A stretch of DNA of 64,000 bases from Paraspadella gotoi (taxonomy: Eukaryota > Chaetognatha): contig CM119270.1 in NCBI GenBank assembly GCA_051294375.1, positions 4,968,152 to 5,032,151 on the forward strand. The letters run 5' to 3'. The notes under the pieces were generated by a model that saw only the letters and a list, made by a program, of their open reading frames with translations, did no database searches and was not told where the DNA came from. The translations under genes and the position numbers were made by a program. Positions within the stretch are counted from its first letter, which is position 1; each line of letters opens with the position of its first letter. Of the stretch, positions 1-11,410 are shown in pieces.

Positions 1-735
1 AACAGAAGAACTCATCTAATTTACCATCTTTCCTTTCCCCTCTTATCCCCTCTCCTCTTTCTAAGGCTACTCCATGAATACAACAGAACAAAGAACACAT
101 CTTTAATTTTACCATCTTCCCTCCCCTCTTTATCCCCTGCTCCTCTTTCTAAGGTCCTCCCTGAATAAAACAAAAACAGATACTCATCTTAATTTACCAG
201 TCTTTCCTTTTCCCACTCTTTATTCCCCTCTCCTAATTCTAGGTTACTCCGTGAATACAACAAGAACAAAGAACACATCTTTAATTTACCATCTTCCCTT
301 CCCTTCTTTATTCCCCTCTCCTCTTTCAAGGGTCCTCCTGTGAATACAACAGAACAAAGAAACACTTCTTAATTACCATCTTTCCCCTTCCCCTCTTTAT
401 CCCTCTCCTTATTCTAAGGTACGTTCCGTAGAATTAACAAAACAAGAACAAAGAACACATCTTAATTTTTACCATCTTTCCCCTCCCCTCTTTATTCCCC
501 TCTCCTCTTTCATAAGTCCTCCTGTGATACAACAAGAACAAAGACACATCTTAATTTACCATCTTTCCCTTCCCCTCTTTTATCCCCTCTCCTCTTTCTA
601 AGAGTCCTCTGTGGAATGCAACAAGAACAAAGAACACATCTTTATTTACCAACTCTTTCCCTTCCCCTCTTTATCCCCTCTCCTCTTTCCAAGGTCCTCC
701 GTGAATACAACAAGAACAAAGAACACATCGACCGA
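1..735. repeat. Tandem repeat, unit about 90 bp, about 8 copies
   Basis: A block containing the words GAACAAAGAACACATC, TTTACCATCTTTCC, TATCCCCTCTCCTCTTTC and AAGGTCCTCCGTGAATAC recurs about every 85-95 bases from the window start. Copies differ mainly by one-base insertions and deletions, which looks more like uncorrected long-read error than substitution divergence. The array may extend beyond the window start. Open frames here are repeat translations, not genes. Confidence 0.85.
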
Positions 736-739
736 CGAG

Positions 740-1315
740 GGAATCCATCCACAATTCGATGGGACGATTACGCGCAGGACGAAGTCGACGACGGACGTCT
801 TCCTTTCAGACATTCGAGATCATGTCGCCAAAGATCGATCCAAAGCGGAGGCAGTTCGTGAGGATGACCTTCTGACCCTTAAGATTCACTTTGCGCCGCA
901 GTCTCGCTGTGGGTGGGGAGGCGGAGAGAGAAAGAGAGAGAGAGAGAGATCATGTCTCCAAAAGATTCGATCCAAAGCGGAGGCAGTTGTGAGGATGACC
1001 TTCTGACTCTAAGATTCACTTTGCGCCGCAGGTGGGAAGAGAAAACAGGAAAAAGAGAGAAAGATGAGAAGAGAGATTTGTTGCCAAAGATCGATTTCAT
1101 AATTGGAGGCAATTTTGTTAAGGATTGATTTCTGGACCCTTAGATTCATTTTCGCGCCCCCACCGCAAGTGGGCGATGAGCAGAGAGAGAGAGAGAGAGA
1201 AGAAAGAGAGAGAGATATCATGTCTGCCCAAAGATCGATCCAAAGCGGAGGCCAGTTCGTCAGGGTTGACCAGTGACCCTAGATTCACTTTTCGCCGCAG
1301 GTGGGGCAGACAATA
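740..1315. repeat. Second tandem repeat, unit about 110-140 bp, about 4 copies
   Basis: Blocks with AAAGATCGATCCAAAGCGGA, then GGATGACCTTCTGACCCT, then ATTCACTTTGCGCCGCAG and a GA run recur near 830, 960, 1085 (diverged) and 1225. Copies differ by small indels. No protein family is recognisable in any frame. Confidence 0.75.
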
Positions 1316-2870
1316 GATTTTTTGTTCTTAAAATCAAAAATTAAAAATACTTTCCAAGGGTCGCAAATTTGGTACGAGCGCGCTTCCAACCCGCAACCGC
1401 ACGAGCCGGAGACAGCACTCCCGATTCTGTTGCAACGCCCGACCATAGCAGGTCTTGAACCGTATGCGAAGGTTTTTAATCGGACTTAATATTTAATCAA
1501 GGTGTCCCCATGAATGATTTTATTAATAAAGCGAAGGAAGACGTTATATTATTGCACCATAGACTGTCCAGCGAGGTCAACTATGAAACAATTTTTTGAA
1601 AAAGATACAGCGCTAAAAAACGAAACGAATTTCACACATATAATTAGTTGTACCTATTTTAAAAAATTCAGCTACCATCTCTATTTTCATGCCAATGCGG
1701 AGAGAGTACAATATAGAATTCGCCTGATCTAATACTTTTCATATAATTAAAAAATTATTTGAAATATATGCCACTTCATTTGATAGGGATGTTGAGGACC
1801 TGTTGAGAGCTCAGGACCTGCTAAGTCCATTATCTTAAACCTGACTGGCCATTATCGGCTTAAGAGTGATGGAGGCCAAAGTATATAATTTATATGGTTG
1901 TAAGCCAATTTCATTTAAACTTTTGTTTTCTTCTACTATTAGTGCTCGATCTGCGTCGCCGTCATGCCGTTCCTCCGCCCGACACCTCCGCCGTCGGCCC
2001 CGTGATGACAACGGGAATCCGAGCAGGCTGAAACTAACAACCAAAAGAGCAACGTTTCCATATGACAATCATGCTTCCTTTGTTAAATATACGAAAACAC
2101 ACGTTTTGAATACGAAGTGATCATAAATTAAGCTGCGAACGAATATCCCAAACGCGACGGGGATTGAACTGACACAAATATACAGGACGATCCTTTTTTC
2201 CAGCGCTAAGATGATTCTTTTGATTTTCAAATTCAGAAATTACATCGAAACACGGTTATTCCTTCGGGATCGCGCTAGAAAACATGTCGTAATATACATT
2301 TAATGAAAAATCCAATTCTATCTGAGTATGACCGAATTCAAGAAATAACGGAAAGCTATGAATTAAAAACAATTCAAAAATCGTCTTGGTTTTAAAATAT
2401 TTTTTTTGATTAATCTAAGTGAGCAGGTTTAGCAATACTTAGTAAGAGGACGGAGCCAATATGTAGTAAATAAGGTGACGACGGTTAGTTGTTATATCAA
2501 GCTCAATGTCTAGTTCAATATCCACGAGCCGCTGAAGAGTGTTACGTTTACTATACTAACTGGGGAAATATTTAAATCTAAATATAATTGATAAGGGTTG
2601 TTAAAAAACGGACTGTCCTTTTTTTTGAGAGATTCCGTGTTCTAGCCACAAAGAATCCTAACGTTATAGCTTTGTTAAATAAACTTTTTATTCGTAGTGC
2701 CCTTTTGTCTTCCTCGTAGCTTTGTTCCACCTTTCACAATGCAATATCGATTTTGGATCTTGAATAGGCAACGTCAGTAATACTGTAGAGAAAAAGTGGT
2801 TGCCAGCAAGATAATAATTTCAAATTATAAACAACGCAGTAATAATTTAAACATAATAAGAATAATGATA
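1316..2870. other. No gene recognised; AT-rich DNA with a partial dispersed repeat
   Basis: Mostly AT-rich non-coding DNA. 1790-1890 resembles the body of the SINE family seen at 26150-26260 (the words AGGACCTGCTA, CATTATCTT and AGTGATGGAGGCC), so it is probably an old diverged copy. No splice-flanked open frame with a recognisable domain was found. Confidence 0.5.
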
Positions 2871-2875
2871 ATAAT

Positions 2876-2896
2876 AATATTATGTATAATAACGAC

Positions 2897-2931
<35 letters not shown>

Positions 2932-2990
2932 GAATAATAATAAGAATAATAATAAGAAAAATAAGAATAAAATAAGAATTAATAATATTA
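2876..2990. repeat. AAT/ATA microsatellite
   Basis: Imperfect trinucleotide run (AATAATAAT with AAGAAT and AATAAG interruptions). Confidence 0.9.
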
Positions 2991-3175
2991 TAATGATAAT
3001 GAATATTGAATCGATGATTTCATAAATTTAATATACAAAGAGGCCGAACAGAGCGTGACAAGTTTCCACTTAAGGTATTGGGCAATATATATTGCTGCTT
3101 GTCTCGTCAAACTTATTTCTCAATAATTCATAATGGTTTTGAAGCTTAAAGTTATCGAATATGATGGGAAAAAAT

Positions 3176-3481
3176 GGGCGAGAGGAGAGGAGCAGGAGGA
3201 GCGAGAGGGAGCGAGAGGGATGCGGGGAGAGCGAGAGGCGAGCGAGAGGGAGCGAGAGGGACGAGAGGGAGAGAGAGGAGCGAGAGGGAGCGAGAGGGAG
3301 CGAGAGGGAGCTGATGAAGGGAGCGGAGAGGGAGCGAGAGGGCGAGAGGGAGCGAGAGGGAGGCGAGAGGGAGCAAACGATGAGGGATAGAGCGAGAAGG
3401 ACGAGAGAGGGGGGGGGAGCGGAGGGAGCGAGAGACGAGCATGTTGGAATAGCTAAAAAGGGGAATAAGAGATTAGAGGAA

Positions 3482-3512
<31 letters not shown>

Positions 3513-3525
3513 CGAGAGAGAGACG
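3176..3525. repeat. GA-rich minisatellite, 10-18 bp units
   Basis: Repeats of GAGAGGGAGC with variants fill this stretch and run into a GA dinucleotide tract near 3482-3520. The long open frames on both strands (Arg/Glu/Gly-rich on plus, Ser/Leu-rich on minus) are translations of the repeat. Confidence 0.9.
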
Positions 3526-3603
3526 GCCATGGTCAGCGTGGCGTGTACTGAAGACGTCACGCGAGAGACGCCGAAATTCTTCCGTCAATTTTTTGGTTCC
3601 CTT

Positions 3604-4080
3604 TTAAATTCTCTCGGAGACCAACGACGACGACGCAATGCTGACGAAGATATATAATATGTATATACGGTTTTCACTTCGAAAATAACATAAAGACAAA
3701 AAAAAACGCATTACTTCAAAAGTATAAACTGCTAAAGCTTTAATGCCGTAATCATGATGAATGATGATGATTATAGGATGAAGGTAATAACGACAACGTC
3801 GACGACAGATACATGATAACGACATGGATAACGACATAGAAAACGACCATTTAGATAACGCGACATTTAGAAAAACAACCCATTACAAAAATAATGCATA
3901 AAAACAATGACAAAACATTTATGATACGTGCTGTTATGACGGACGACGACGAACGACGACGACGATTCACCTTAAATTGGCGCAACAGTCGCTGCGCCTT
4001 ACGTAAACTCCTAATTAATCCAATCGAGTGATAGAAAAGAAAAAAAAACACTCGTCCCTTCAGATAAGGAATTGGGTTGC
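3604..4080. other. No gene recognised
   Basis: Low-complexity stretch with GACGACGACG and CGACATGGATAACGACAT words. Short open frames on both strands have no recognisable domain and no supporting splice context. Confidence 0.4.
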
Positions 4081-4455
4081 TGACGTCGTGGGTGCCTGGC
4101 GTCTAGTATGCTAGGCGTCAGATATTAGTGTCAGCTGCAGACGTCAGTTGCTTTGGCGTCAGATATGGTCGTCAAATGCTGGCCGTCAGATATTAGAGTC
4201 AAGTTTGCTGGCGTCAGATAATGCGCGTCAAATGGCTCTCGTCAGATATTGGCTCAGATCCATGGCCAACAGATGCTGACATCAGATGCTGGCCGTCAGT
4301 ATGCTGGAGTCAAGTGCCCTTCGGCGACATACATGACAATTGGAAATGCCATGACGCAAATTGTATGTGTTGGTTATTTCCCTTGAAAGTAGCAAAATCT
4401 AGCATATATGCAATGACTGGCATGTCTGTCATATGACTGGCATGTCTGTCAATGA
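4080..4455. repeat. Degenerate short tandem repeat with GCGTCAGATAT core
   Basis: The words GGCGTCAGATATT, CGTCAAATGCTGG and CCGTCAGATATTAG recur at irregular 15-25 base spacing. A perfect local duplication of TGACTGGCATGTCTGTCA lies near 4413-4452. No coding function is visible. Confidence 0.65.
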
Positions 4456-5684
4456 TTGGAGATGATACTAGCAAGAACAGGTGGGGCTGGGCGTGATTAC
4501 AGGATGGAATATTGTCCCATGCGTTTTGCCTGGCATTGTGTGCGAGCGACTGACTGGAAATCTTCATGCCGGAAAAATCTTTGAAAACCTTGGAGTCGCG
4601 TGAACGCACTGCGGAGGTTCGCGATTTAAGTGAACGACGCGCGGCCGTTGGAAGAGAAGCGCGCTGGGTTACGCTACGCGGTGCTGCGTTTAAAGACGTC
4701 TGCGCTTGTTGTGATTGGTGACATATGTACAATTGTACATATATCCTTTATGCACAACATCCATCGCACTGCCGCGTAGCGTGGCTCTCGAAAATATTAA
4801 ACCCCGTGTGCGAGCTTATCAGTAAAGCATGGTCGGAGCGGCGCGGTGTATTGTAAATATGCACAATCTTAGGCTTAGAGACGAAAAAAAAGGGGTGAAA
4901 AAAAGAAAGAAAATAAAAAGGAAAAACCAATCGATTTCTTCGCTGAGATGGAATCGGACAGAAAAATTAACACCTAATGCCTTTTTTTTTTTATCTCGAT
5001 CAATCTGGAAGAAAAACGCCTAGCATTTCTCCTTGAAAGGTCTTGCTGGGCGTCTCTCGGATTTTGTTATTTCATGATTTCTATAAGATTACTAATTCAT
5101 CTGAATTCAATATATGAAATTGGGTACAACCAAAATAAAAATAAAATTAAAAAAACTAAATAAATAAAAAAATATAATTATGACTGGAACTAATAGGTAG
5201 TTTTATTTAAAAATGGATAATTTTCATATTGGTCGTACCAAATTTCATATGCTGGTTATATTTTCTGTCTATATTAGTTATTTCGGTTGTAAAAAACTTC
5301 AAACTCGTATATATCAGTGAGCGTTTTTGGGGAAATAAAAATTTCCTAGTTTAAAAAAGAAGTAAAAAAAAAAATTTTCCAGACTTTCCAGTTCAATCAA
5401 AAAATTTGCGAGAAATTTTCCCCCCCCCTCCCACTTGCTCCCCCCTCACTCCCGGGGGAACATTTTTTTTCCTTCCCGACGCATATGTGAGGGGCCGGAG
5501 TGGAAAGTAATAGCGGGCGGGGCCGTTGGTAAACGGAAACTGGTGGCGAGTAATTCACCGTCATTCAATCATCGATTAGGTCATCGTCAACAGTCGTCAT
5601 TCGTTCGTCGAAAGTTTTCGTCGTTAGTCAAGTCTATTTAAACATTATTAACATTTTAACATTTAACAATTTATAGTTGGGTCG
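4456..5684. other. No gene recognised; contains an inverted pair of a dispersed repeat end
   Basis: At about 5113-5137 (ATGAAATTGGGTACAACC) and 5212-5262 (AATGGATAATTTTCATATTG then GGTCGTACCAAATTTCAT) there are opposed copies of the SINE tail seen elsewhere in the window. 4560-4700 is less AT-rich but yields no recognisable protein. Confidence 0.45.
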
Positions 5685-6585
5685 GGTTGGGTCAGGAAGG
5701 GAGAGAAAAGGTTGGCAAGTTTCCACTTCCCGATTTTTGATTAAACTGAATTGATACAGTATTTTATCTTTTTAAATGATACAGTATTTTATCTTTTTAA
5801 ATGATACAGTATTTGATATTTTTTTCTTGCCAGATATTTTCGCTTATACTACAAGTGGTAGCTCGGAAATTTAGCTGCGTTGCTAGTTTATGTGACAGTA
5901 CTACCCTGGCACACTTCTGCTTCTATGACTATGGATCTCACATATATTTAAAACGAATTACGCTTCGCGAATTTTAAAATAAAATGGATGTTAGATTAAC
6001 TTCTTTCATTATCCGTCTATGCAAACCACAGAGTACATAGTAGCTATGAGAACGGTACTTGATAAAGTTCCCGTCTTTTCGTTTACTATTTCCCTTACAT
6101 CCAAGAGATTGAAACTCACGAATTTGGAAGTGTAGGCCACCAACTTCCCCAGATAAACTCCTTCGTCCACAAAAGGGTTTTGAATTTTGATTCTCTTCAT
6201 GGAACAAGAGCGAGCGGCCAAGAGAGCGATAAAGACGCAGTCAGATGCCGAGCCCTGGAACAGACATTCGCTACATTTAAGTACCTTTAACGGAAGAAGG
6301 GTTAAACATGGGTACATACATAGATACAAGTATCATACATTCACAGATGTATATAGAAAAATTTAAATTTTGAAAGTTGAAGAATTTCGTAGTACTAGTT
6401 CAGCTTTTCCAGTTTTTTAATTTTTTTTTATTTTTTGAAAGATAAATACGGAGCAATGAACAATAAATAATTAAAAAAATGTTTTAATAATTGATGAATA
6501 TCCCGCTCCCTTTAAAAACCGGCGGAAGAAGGCAAAACCTCGCGGGGAGATTTCCTAATCATTTTTACCTGAAAACAAACAACAA
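5685..6585. repeat. About 0.9-kb segment duplicated at 15285-16222
   Basis: This block aligns in direct orientation with 15285-16222. Shared anchors include GGGTTGGGTCAGGAAGGGAG, AAATGATACAGTATTTTATC, CCTTTAAAAACCGGCGGAAG and TGAAAACAAA. The copy here reads cleanly and contains an intact Tdc exon; the other copy is full of one- and two-base indels. Sequence similarity ends abruptly near 6585/16222. Confidence 0.85.
6120..6254 (-). CDS. Tyrosine decarboxylase exon (clean copy), 45 codons
   Basis: A phase-0 exon flanked by acceptor TCTGTTCCAG and donor GTGAGT. It encodes GSASDCVFIALLAARS, then PFVDEGVYLGKLVAYTSKF. This matches the group II PLP-dependent decarboxylase block that follows the GGGVIQ motif, and the PFVEEG and KLxAY words are typical of insect tyrosine decarboxylases. 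In order it follows the exons at 16851-17565. Neither the preceding exon nor the following one (AHSCVEK, then the PLP lysine) was found next to it in 1-14513. It is either the real exon on a contig that has been misplaced, or a duplicated exon. Confidence 0.8.
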
Positions 6586-8812
6586 TTCTAAATCGATTTA
6601 TAATTACTGAGCGAGGGGCGAGGTCTTCGGCTCGAGCGCGAATAATCAGCGTTTTCGTTCGATTTCCGCTTCAAAAATATTTAATCAAAGTCTATAGTAA
6701 GCCACCTCGCAAGTGTCGACAATGGGCTCATCTCTCCGACCACCGCGCTGCGCCTCTTGCGCGAAGCACGATAGGGGAGCCGAGGAAATATTTTACATTT
6801 TGTAGTCATTGAAGGGGTTTCAATTAAAGGAGACACGGTTATGTGCTTTTTTTTTAATGTTTTCTTTTTCCTACTGCCGTTCTATATTAAACAGAAGGAG
6901 TTGAATTATGGTGATTGTGAGATAGGATGAGAGTGATATAGACGTGTATTAGTTTGTTGGCTTAAATGTCGTATGATAAAGATGAAGATGAGGGGCTTGT
7001 TTAAAGTTAGAGTGTAGGGAAGAGAGCTTGTGCTTGCTTATTGTAAGCGAAGAGATCAAGATAAACTGGTTTTTTCAGTTGTATTTATATAAACGCTGTG
7101 TCTACTGAGATAAAGGGATTTCAAGTTAATCAGGATGTTAGATAGGTTTGTTTGAACTTTAACTTTGTTGGGGGGAGACGGAATGACTTTATGAATATAA
7201 TATTAATCAAAAGAGTATTCCAAATAATGATTTTTCTTGCGTAATCGCTTTAACTCTTTGTTTATGCCTCGCGGGAGTATTGATTTGCCGGGATACCTGT
7301 AAGTTTTTTGGGTTTTTTACGCGTTGGGCCCAACGGGCCCCCTTTTCGGGGAGCCTCATGTCATGGTGTGGCTCGCGATTTTTGTTGAGCCGATCGCTTT
7401 GGATGATCAACTGGGACAGCGATCGGGTCAGATCCCTTTCGGGTTTTATAGCAATGGGCGGTTGCACATCGTTTACAGGCTTTTGGCAAGAAATATAATT
7501 TTTTTTCTTTACTCATTATACAAAGAGTGTTATTTTTGTAGATTTTGCCACTTAGAATAATCTTCCGAGATTCTTACTCAGTACCCATCGAAAGTAAGAA
7601 TAGATAAAGACAGTTCGTTTCGCGCGAGGGGGATGCGAGGATCCGGGGTTTTCCAGGCTTTTTTTTTTTGGTCACCTCTTACTTCCGCTGACCCGACCCA
7701 AATTAATATTATCAATCTGCTTAGTCTTCACCGCGCGCGCGCGCTCTTCGCGCGAAAGCCGTGCGGTGGCGCACTCAAGAAATTCGGCCTCTCCCCTTGA
7801 TACTGGTACCCGCCCTACCTGCGACCAAAGTGGACTAGGTTCTCTCGGCGTTTTCTGCTCATCCCGTACTTGAACTTACTCGTTCTTCCAGAACTACGAT
7901 CACGCTCACGCTCGTTCCACAAATCAGAATCAGATTCTTCTACTTCGTCTTACATCAGGGTACTCTACACACTCTCTCTCTCTCACACACTTCTCCAAGC
8001 TATCGCTTGTCTAATTCTCAATCTGCTTCACTCATCTTCTTTCAGCTCTATCCTCCGCTAGTGCCAGTCTTACTCTCACTCTCTTCTTTTAATGCTAAGA
8101 GATCACTATGCGTTGTCTTCCTGTTTCGTGGTGGAGCCACTCGAAAAATTTATGTGTTTTAATTGAATCAAGAGAAATCTTGACTGTTGTCTGCTCCGCG
8201 GCTATCTCTCTTACACACGGCCCTCGAATCGCAGGGTATAAGCTTTACGCACCGCACACACAGAGGCCATGCGACGCAGTGCCGCACGCGCTCTCCACTC
8301 ACGCACGCAGGTGTTGTGATTTTACGTAGTTTTATAAAATTCCGGTCCCCCACGCCGATCTTTTTCCTTTTTTTTAACGGAAATATAATAATGTAGATTG
8401 TTACGTTATAGCTACTTTAATGTTATTTTTTAGAAAATATTGGATGTTTTCGGTAAAGACTGGGGCGTTTTGACGGGAGTACGACTAAAGTTATAAACAG
8501 GTGGATATAGTTTTCAAGAATATTGGCCGAATGAACTACTGAGGACGCTCTCAAGTCTAATTCATGCCGAGAAGATCCTTAGATGCGAGGGCCTCCAAAG
8601 TTGGCCATGGGGTGGCGCTCGTGCCGCGCGAATGGCCATCGCGAATTATGACGCCATTTGAATTGTTTCTTGAGGAGCCGTTCTTATCGCCTGGACTTCG
8701 GGCGAAGTCTGCCGAATCGAATTCACTGCCGTCTAGGCTTTTCGTCAAGGTATAAGAAAGAAAATGGACATTGTTTCGATTCTAATTCAGGTCTTCATTC
8801 AAGGTTATTTTA
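6586..8812. other. No gene recognised
   Basis: Mixed-composition DNA. 7260-7480 and 7740-8330 are less AT-rich and have open frames of 60-85 codons on both strands, but I recognise no domain and see no coherent exon chain. A run GCGCGCGCGCGC lies near 7732-7743. Confidence 0.4.
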
Positions 8813-8814
8813 AA

Positions 8815-9350
8815 TTAGGGTGGGGGGTAATTAGGGTGGGGTGTAATTAGGGTGGGGGTAATTTAAGGGGTCTGGGATAAATTATGCGGTTGGGGTTAAA
8901 TTAGGGTGGGAAAAATTAGTGGTGGGCGGTAATTAGGGGTTGGGGTAAATTGGGGTTAGGGTAAATAGGGTAAGGTACAATTAGGGTTGGGTAAATTAGG
9001 GGTTGGGGTAAAATTAGAGTGGTGGGTAACTTAGGTGGGGGTAACTAGGGTGGGGGTAATTAGGTTGGAAACAAATTAGGGTGGGGTAATTAGGGTTGGG
9101 GTTAAATTAGGGTTGGGGTAATAGGGTTAGAGGTAAATAGGGTTAAGGGTGAAATTAGCGGTATGGGGGTAAATTAGGGTTGGGGGTAAATTAAGGTTTG
9201 GGGGTTAAATTAGGGGTTGAGGGAAATTAGGAGTTGAAGTAATTAGGGGTTGCGGTAACAGTTAGGGTTGGGGAGGAGTAATTAAGGGGGTTGGGGGGTA
9301 AGTTAAGGGTAAGTTAAGGTAATAGATAAATTAGGGTAGGGGTAGTTAAA
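8815..9350 (+). repeat. G-rich minisatellite resembling telomeric repeat
   Basis: A degenerate 14-18 bp unit close to AATTAGGGTTGGGGTA is repeated about 30 times. Units vary in G-run length (2-6 G) and in A/T number. The same unit in reverse orientation occurs at 14340-14513 against the N gap. True telomeric arrays are regular 5-6 mers, so this is an interstitial minisatellite rather than a telomere. Confidence 0.85.
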
Positions 9351-10385
9351 ATTGTTTTAGCTTAAATATATTATAATTAAATTAATTTTATAAAGTAACT
9401 ATATAAGATTAATTATCTTTTTTCATTAGATTTTGCAATGGTGTTTTTTTGAGCGGTTTTTAGAATATTGGTCCCATGTACGCCCGCTTTGCCGCGCACA
9501 ACCACTCTTCCATTGTTGCCCGTCTGCGGCCAGAGAGGGACGAGAGATACTGAGGCCGTCGGTCTAGTAAGGCGGCGCACTGTCAAGTTTTGCAAGAACA
9601 ATGGGAGAGAGATAGTCCGACTGCGTTCTCAGCAAATATACTTGATGGCGGACGTAGTTAGTGTGAGACGGTAAAACTGAGGTAGGAGGGCAATATAGTT
9701 GCAGAAGTTTTGGTAGTAAATATACTTCATTACTTTTATCTTGCCAGACTTTATTATTGCTTTTTTTTGTGGATAATCGATTTCAAGCGATGGATCATTG
9801 TGATTTTAAGATTTTTTCCATTTTTATTTAGGACATCTGGCTGATATAAATTTATATTCTCATAATTTGTTATTCTCCGTTATCATTCAAATGTTTTATT
9901 TCATCTTTTCAGACATGTTCCTGTATTTTTTTTAATCCTATTAAAAATCAGTGGTTGTGTTTTTTTAAAATTTTTTAAATTTTCTTATAATATTAGTCAT
10001 TATTTTTGTGTATTAGGCATTTGACAATATAATCTTTATTTTTATATATGATGTTTTGGGGAGGCTGGGTGACTGTTTCGATTGGAGGCCAGAAGAAGAT
10101 GATGGAGAAGGCGGACTTCACAGGTGAATTCATTTTGAATGATATATCAATATTAAAAAATTTTTAACTGAACTGATATTAATATGTGGTGGTTGGGAGT
10201 GGCATCAAAATTTTTATTTAAGAATTATAATTAGATAAAGAGCTACTAAGCATTGTAAGTAATAAGATTGTCAATTCTAATAAAATAAGATTTATATTGT
10301 AATTGATAACGAATCTTGCTAATTTTATTTAACATTGAATTGAATTGAATAATTCTTGGTTAAATTTTTTTTTTTTATTAATATT
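9351..10385. other. No gene recognised
   Basis: AT-rich. 9470-9680 is GC-richer with overlapping 60-68 codon frames on both strands and no identifiable motif or splice context. Confidence 0.4.
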
Positions 10386-10394
10386 TCCTAACAG

Positions 10395-10540
10395 GATCGC
10401 AGCTGCAAAATAGACGCGGGATGATACGGCAGCAAAAAGAAGCGGCGGGATGAATCGCAAGAAGAATAAAGAAAGCGGGGTCATTCAGCAGCAAAAAGAC
10501 GCGGGGATGATTGCAGCAAAAAGATTGCGGGGTATAATTT
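10395..10540. repeat. Short tandem repeat, GCAGCAAAAAGACGCGGG unit
   Basis: About four degenerate copies of a roughly 30-base unit containing CAGCAAAAAGA followed by GCGGGATGAT. Non-coding by appearance. Confidence 0.7.
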
Positions 10541-10831
10541 CTGGCAGGATTTTGCATGATTTAGTATAGTGTGGGAGATGATTCATTAATAAATGGCTTG
10601 TACTGATATTCTTTTATGAACTGGTCTGATAGAATAGATTTGATTTTAATTATTATGATAAGAGCTTTAATCATTTAAAATACTTTTATTATTTGATCAT
10701 TTATAAGTAGAGCAGGGTTATGGCATAATAAGATTCACCGGTTTTTTTTTATTTAATAAGGGCTACCTTTATTCCTAAGTTTACTGGAGCTAATTGAAAA
10801 TACAATTACTAGGGATCCAAGCTCTGCATCT

Positions 10832-10873
10832 TCTCATGTTCGGTTGAGGTCCATCAAGTGGCCGAACATGAGA
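10832..10873. repeat. 12-bp perfect hairpin
   Basis: TCTCATGTTCGG at 10832-10843 is the exact reverse complement of CCGAACATGAGA at 10862-10873, with an 18-base loop. It could be part of an old element; no function is assigned. Confidence 0.7.
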
Positions 10874-11261
10874 CCTCAGGTCATTAGGTCTCGTCGTCCC
10901 GGGTCAGACGGTCATGGGTAGCTACAAGAGAACACATTAACTTACATACCGTACATCGTTTTGTCTATTGCTCTGTTATTATCGTTAATTTATTTACGCT
11001 TTTTATTATCTTGGGGGTTATTGCTCGCAATAGATGGTTTACAATTAATGTCGTGGTCTCAGCACATTACAAAGAAAAGCTATTATAGAGTTGAACATTC
11101 AGAATTCATTGGGATCTGGATCTTGCTAGAATTTGCAGAGCTAGCATTTTTGGGTTTTTATTGATTTACTTTTACTTACCATTATGTTAAGATACTTGTA
11201 GCATATGGTGGAGCTAAATCCACAGCCGTTTCATTATGACAGCGTGGTGCGCATTGTGTGG

Positions 11262-11410
11262 GAGGGGAAGTCATTCGCCATCCAACCCAAAGGTCCGGGG
11301 TTTGCCCGGTGGTCGCTCGCAGTTTATGAGGGACGGGGCGCCTTAAACCGCCTGTAAACGGTGTTAGACCTGAATCCGAAGCTCAGGGACTGCTTATATT
11401 GAATGGTTTG
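11262..11410 (+). mobile_element. tRNA-like SINE fragment, family C
   Basis: The sequence runs AAGTCATTCGCC, CAACCCAAAGGTCCGGGG, GGTGGTCGC, then GAGGGACGGGGCGCC and CTCAGGGACTGCTTATATTG. The same order recurs at 20741-20895. The first 50 bases resemble the anticodon arm and T-arm (B-box-like GGGGTTTGCCC) of a tRNA, which is typical of a tRNA-derived SINE head. Confidence 0.65.

Noticed and set aside
3070-3588. 172-codon Ser/Leu/Pro-rich minus-strand frame
   Set aside because: Shadow of the GAGAGGGAGC minisatellite.
8557-8755. Opposed 63-codon frames of balanced composition
   Set aside because: Could be an isolated exon, but neither strand gives a recognisable motif or clear splice pair.
8815-9350. 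Chromosome end (telomere)
   Set aside because: Units are irregular 14-18 mers with AATT and the array is internal; not a regular TTAGG or TTAGGG tract.
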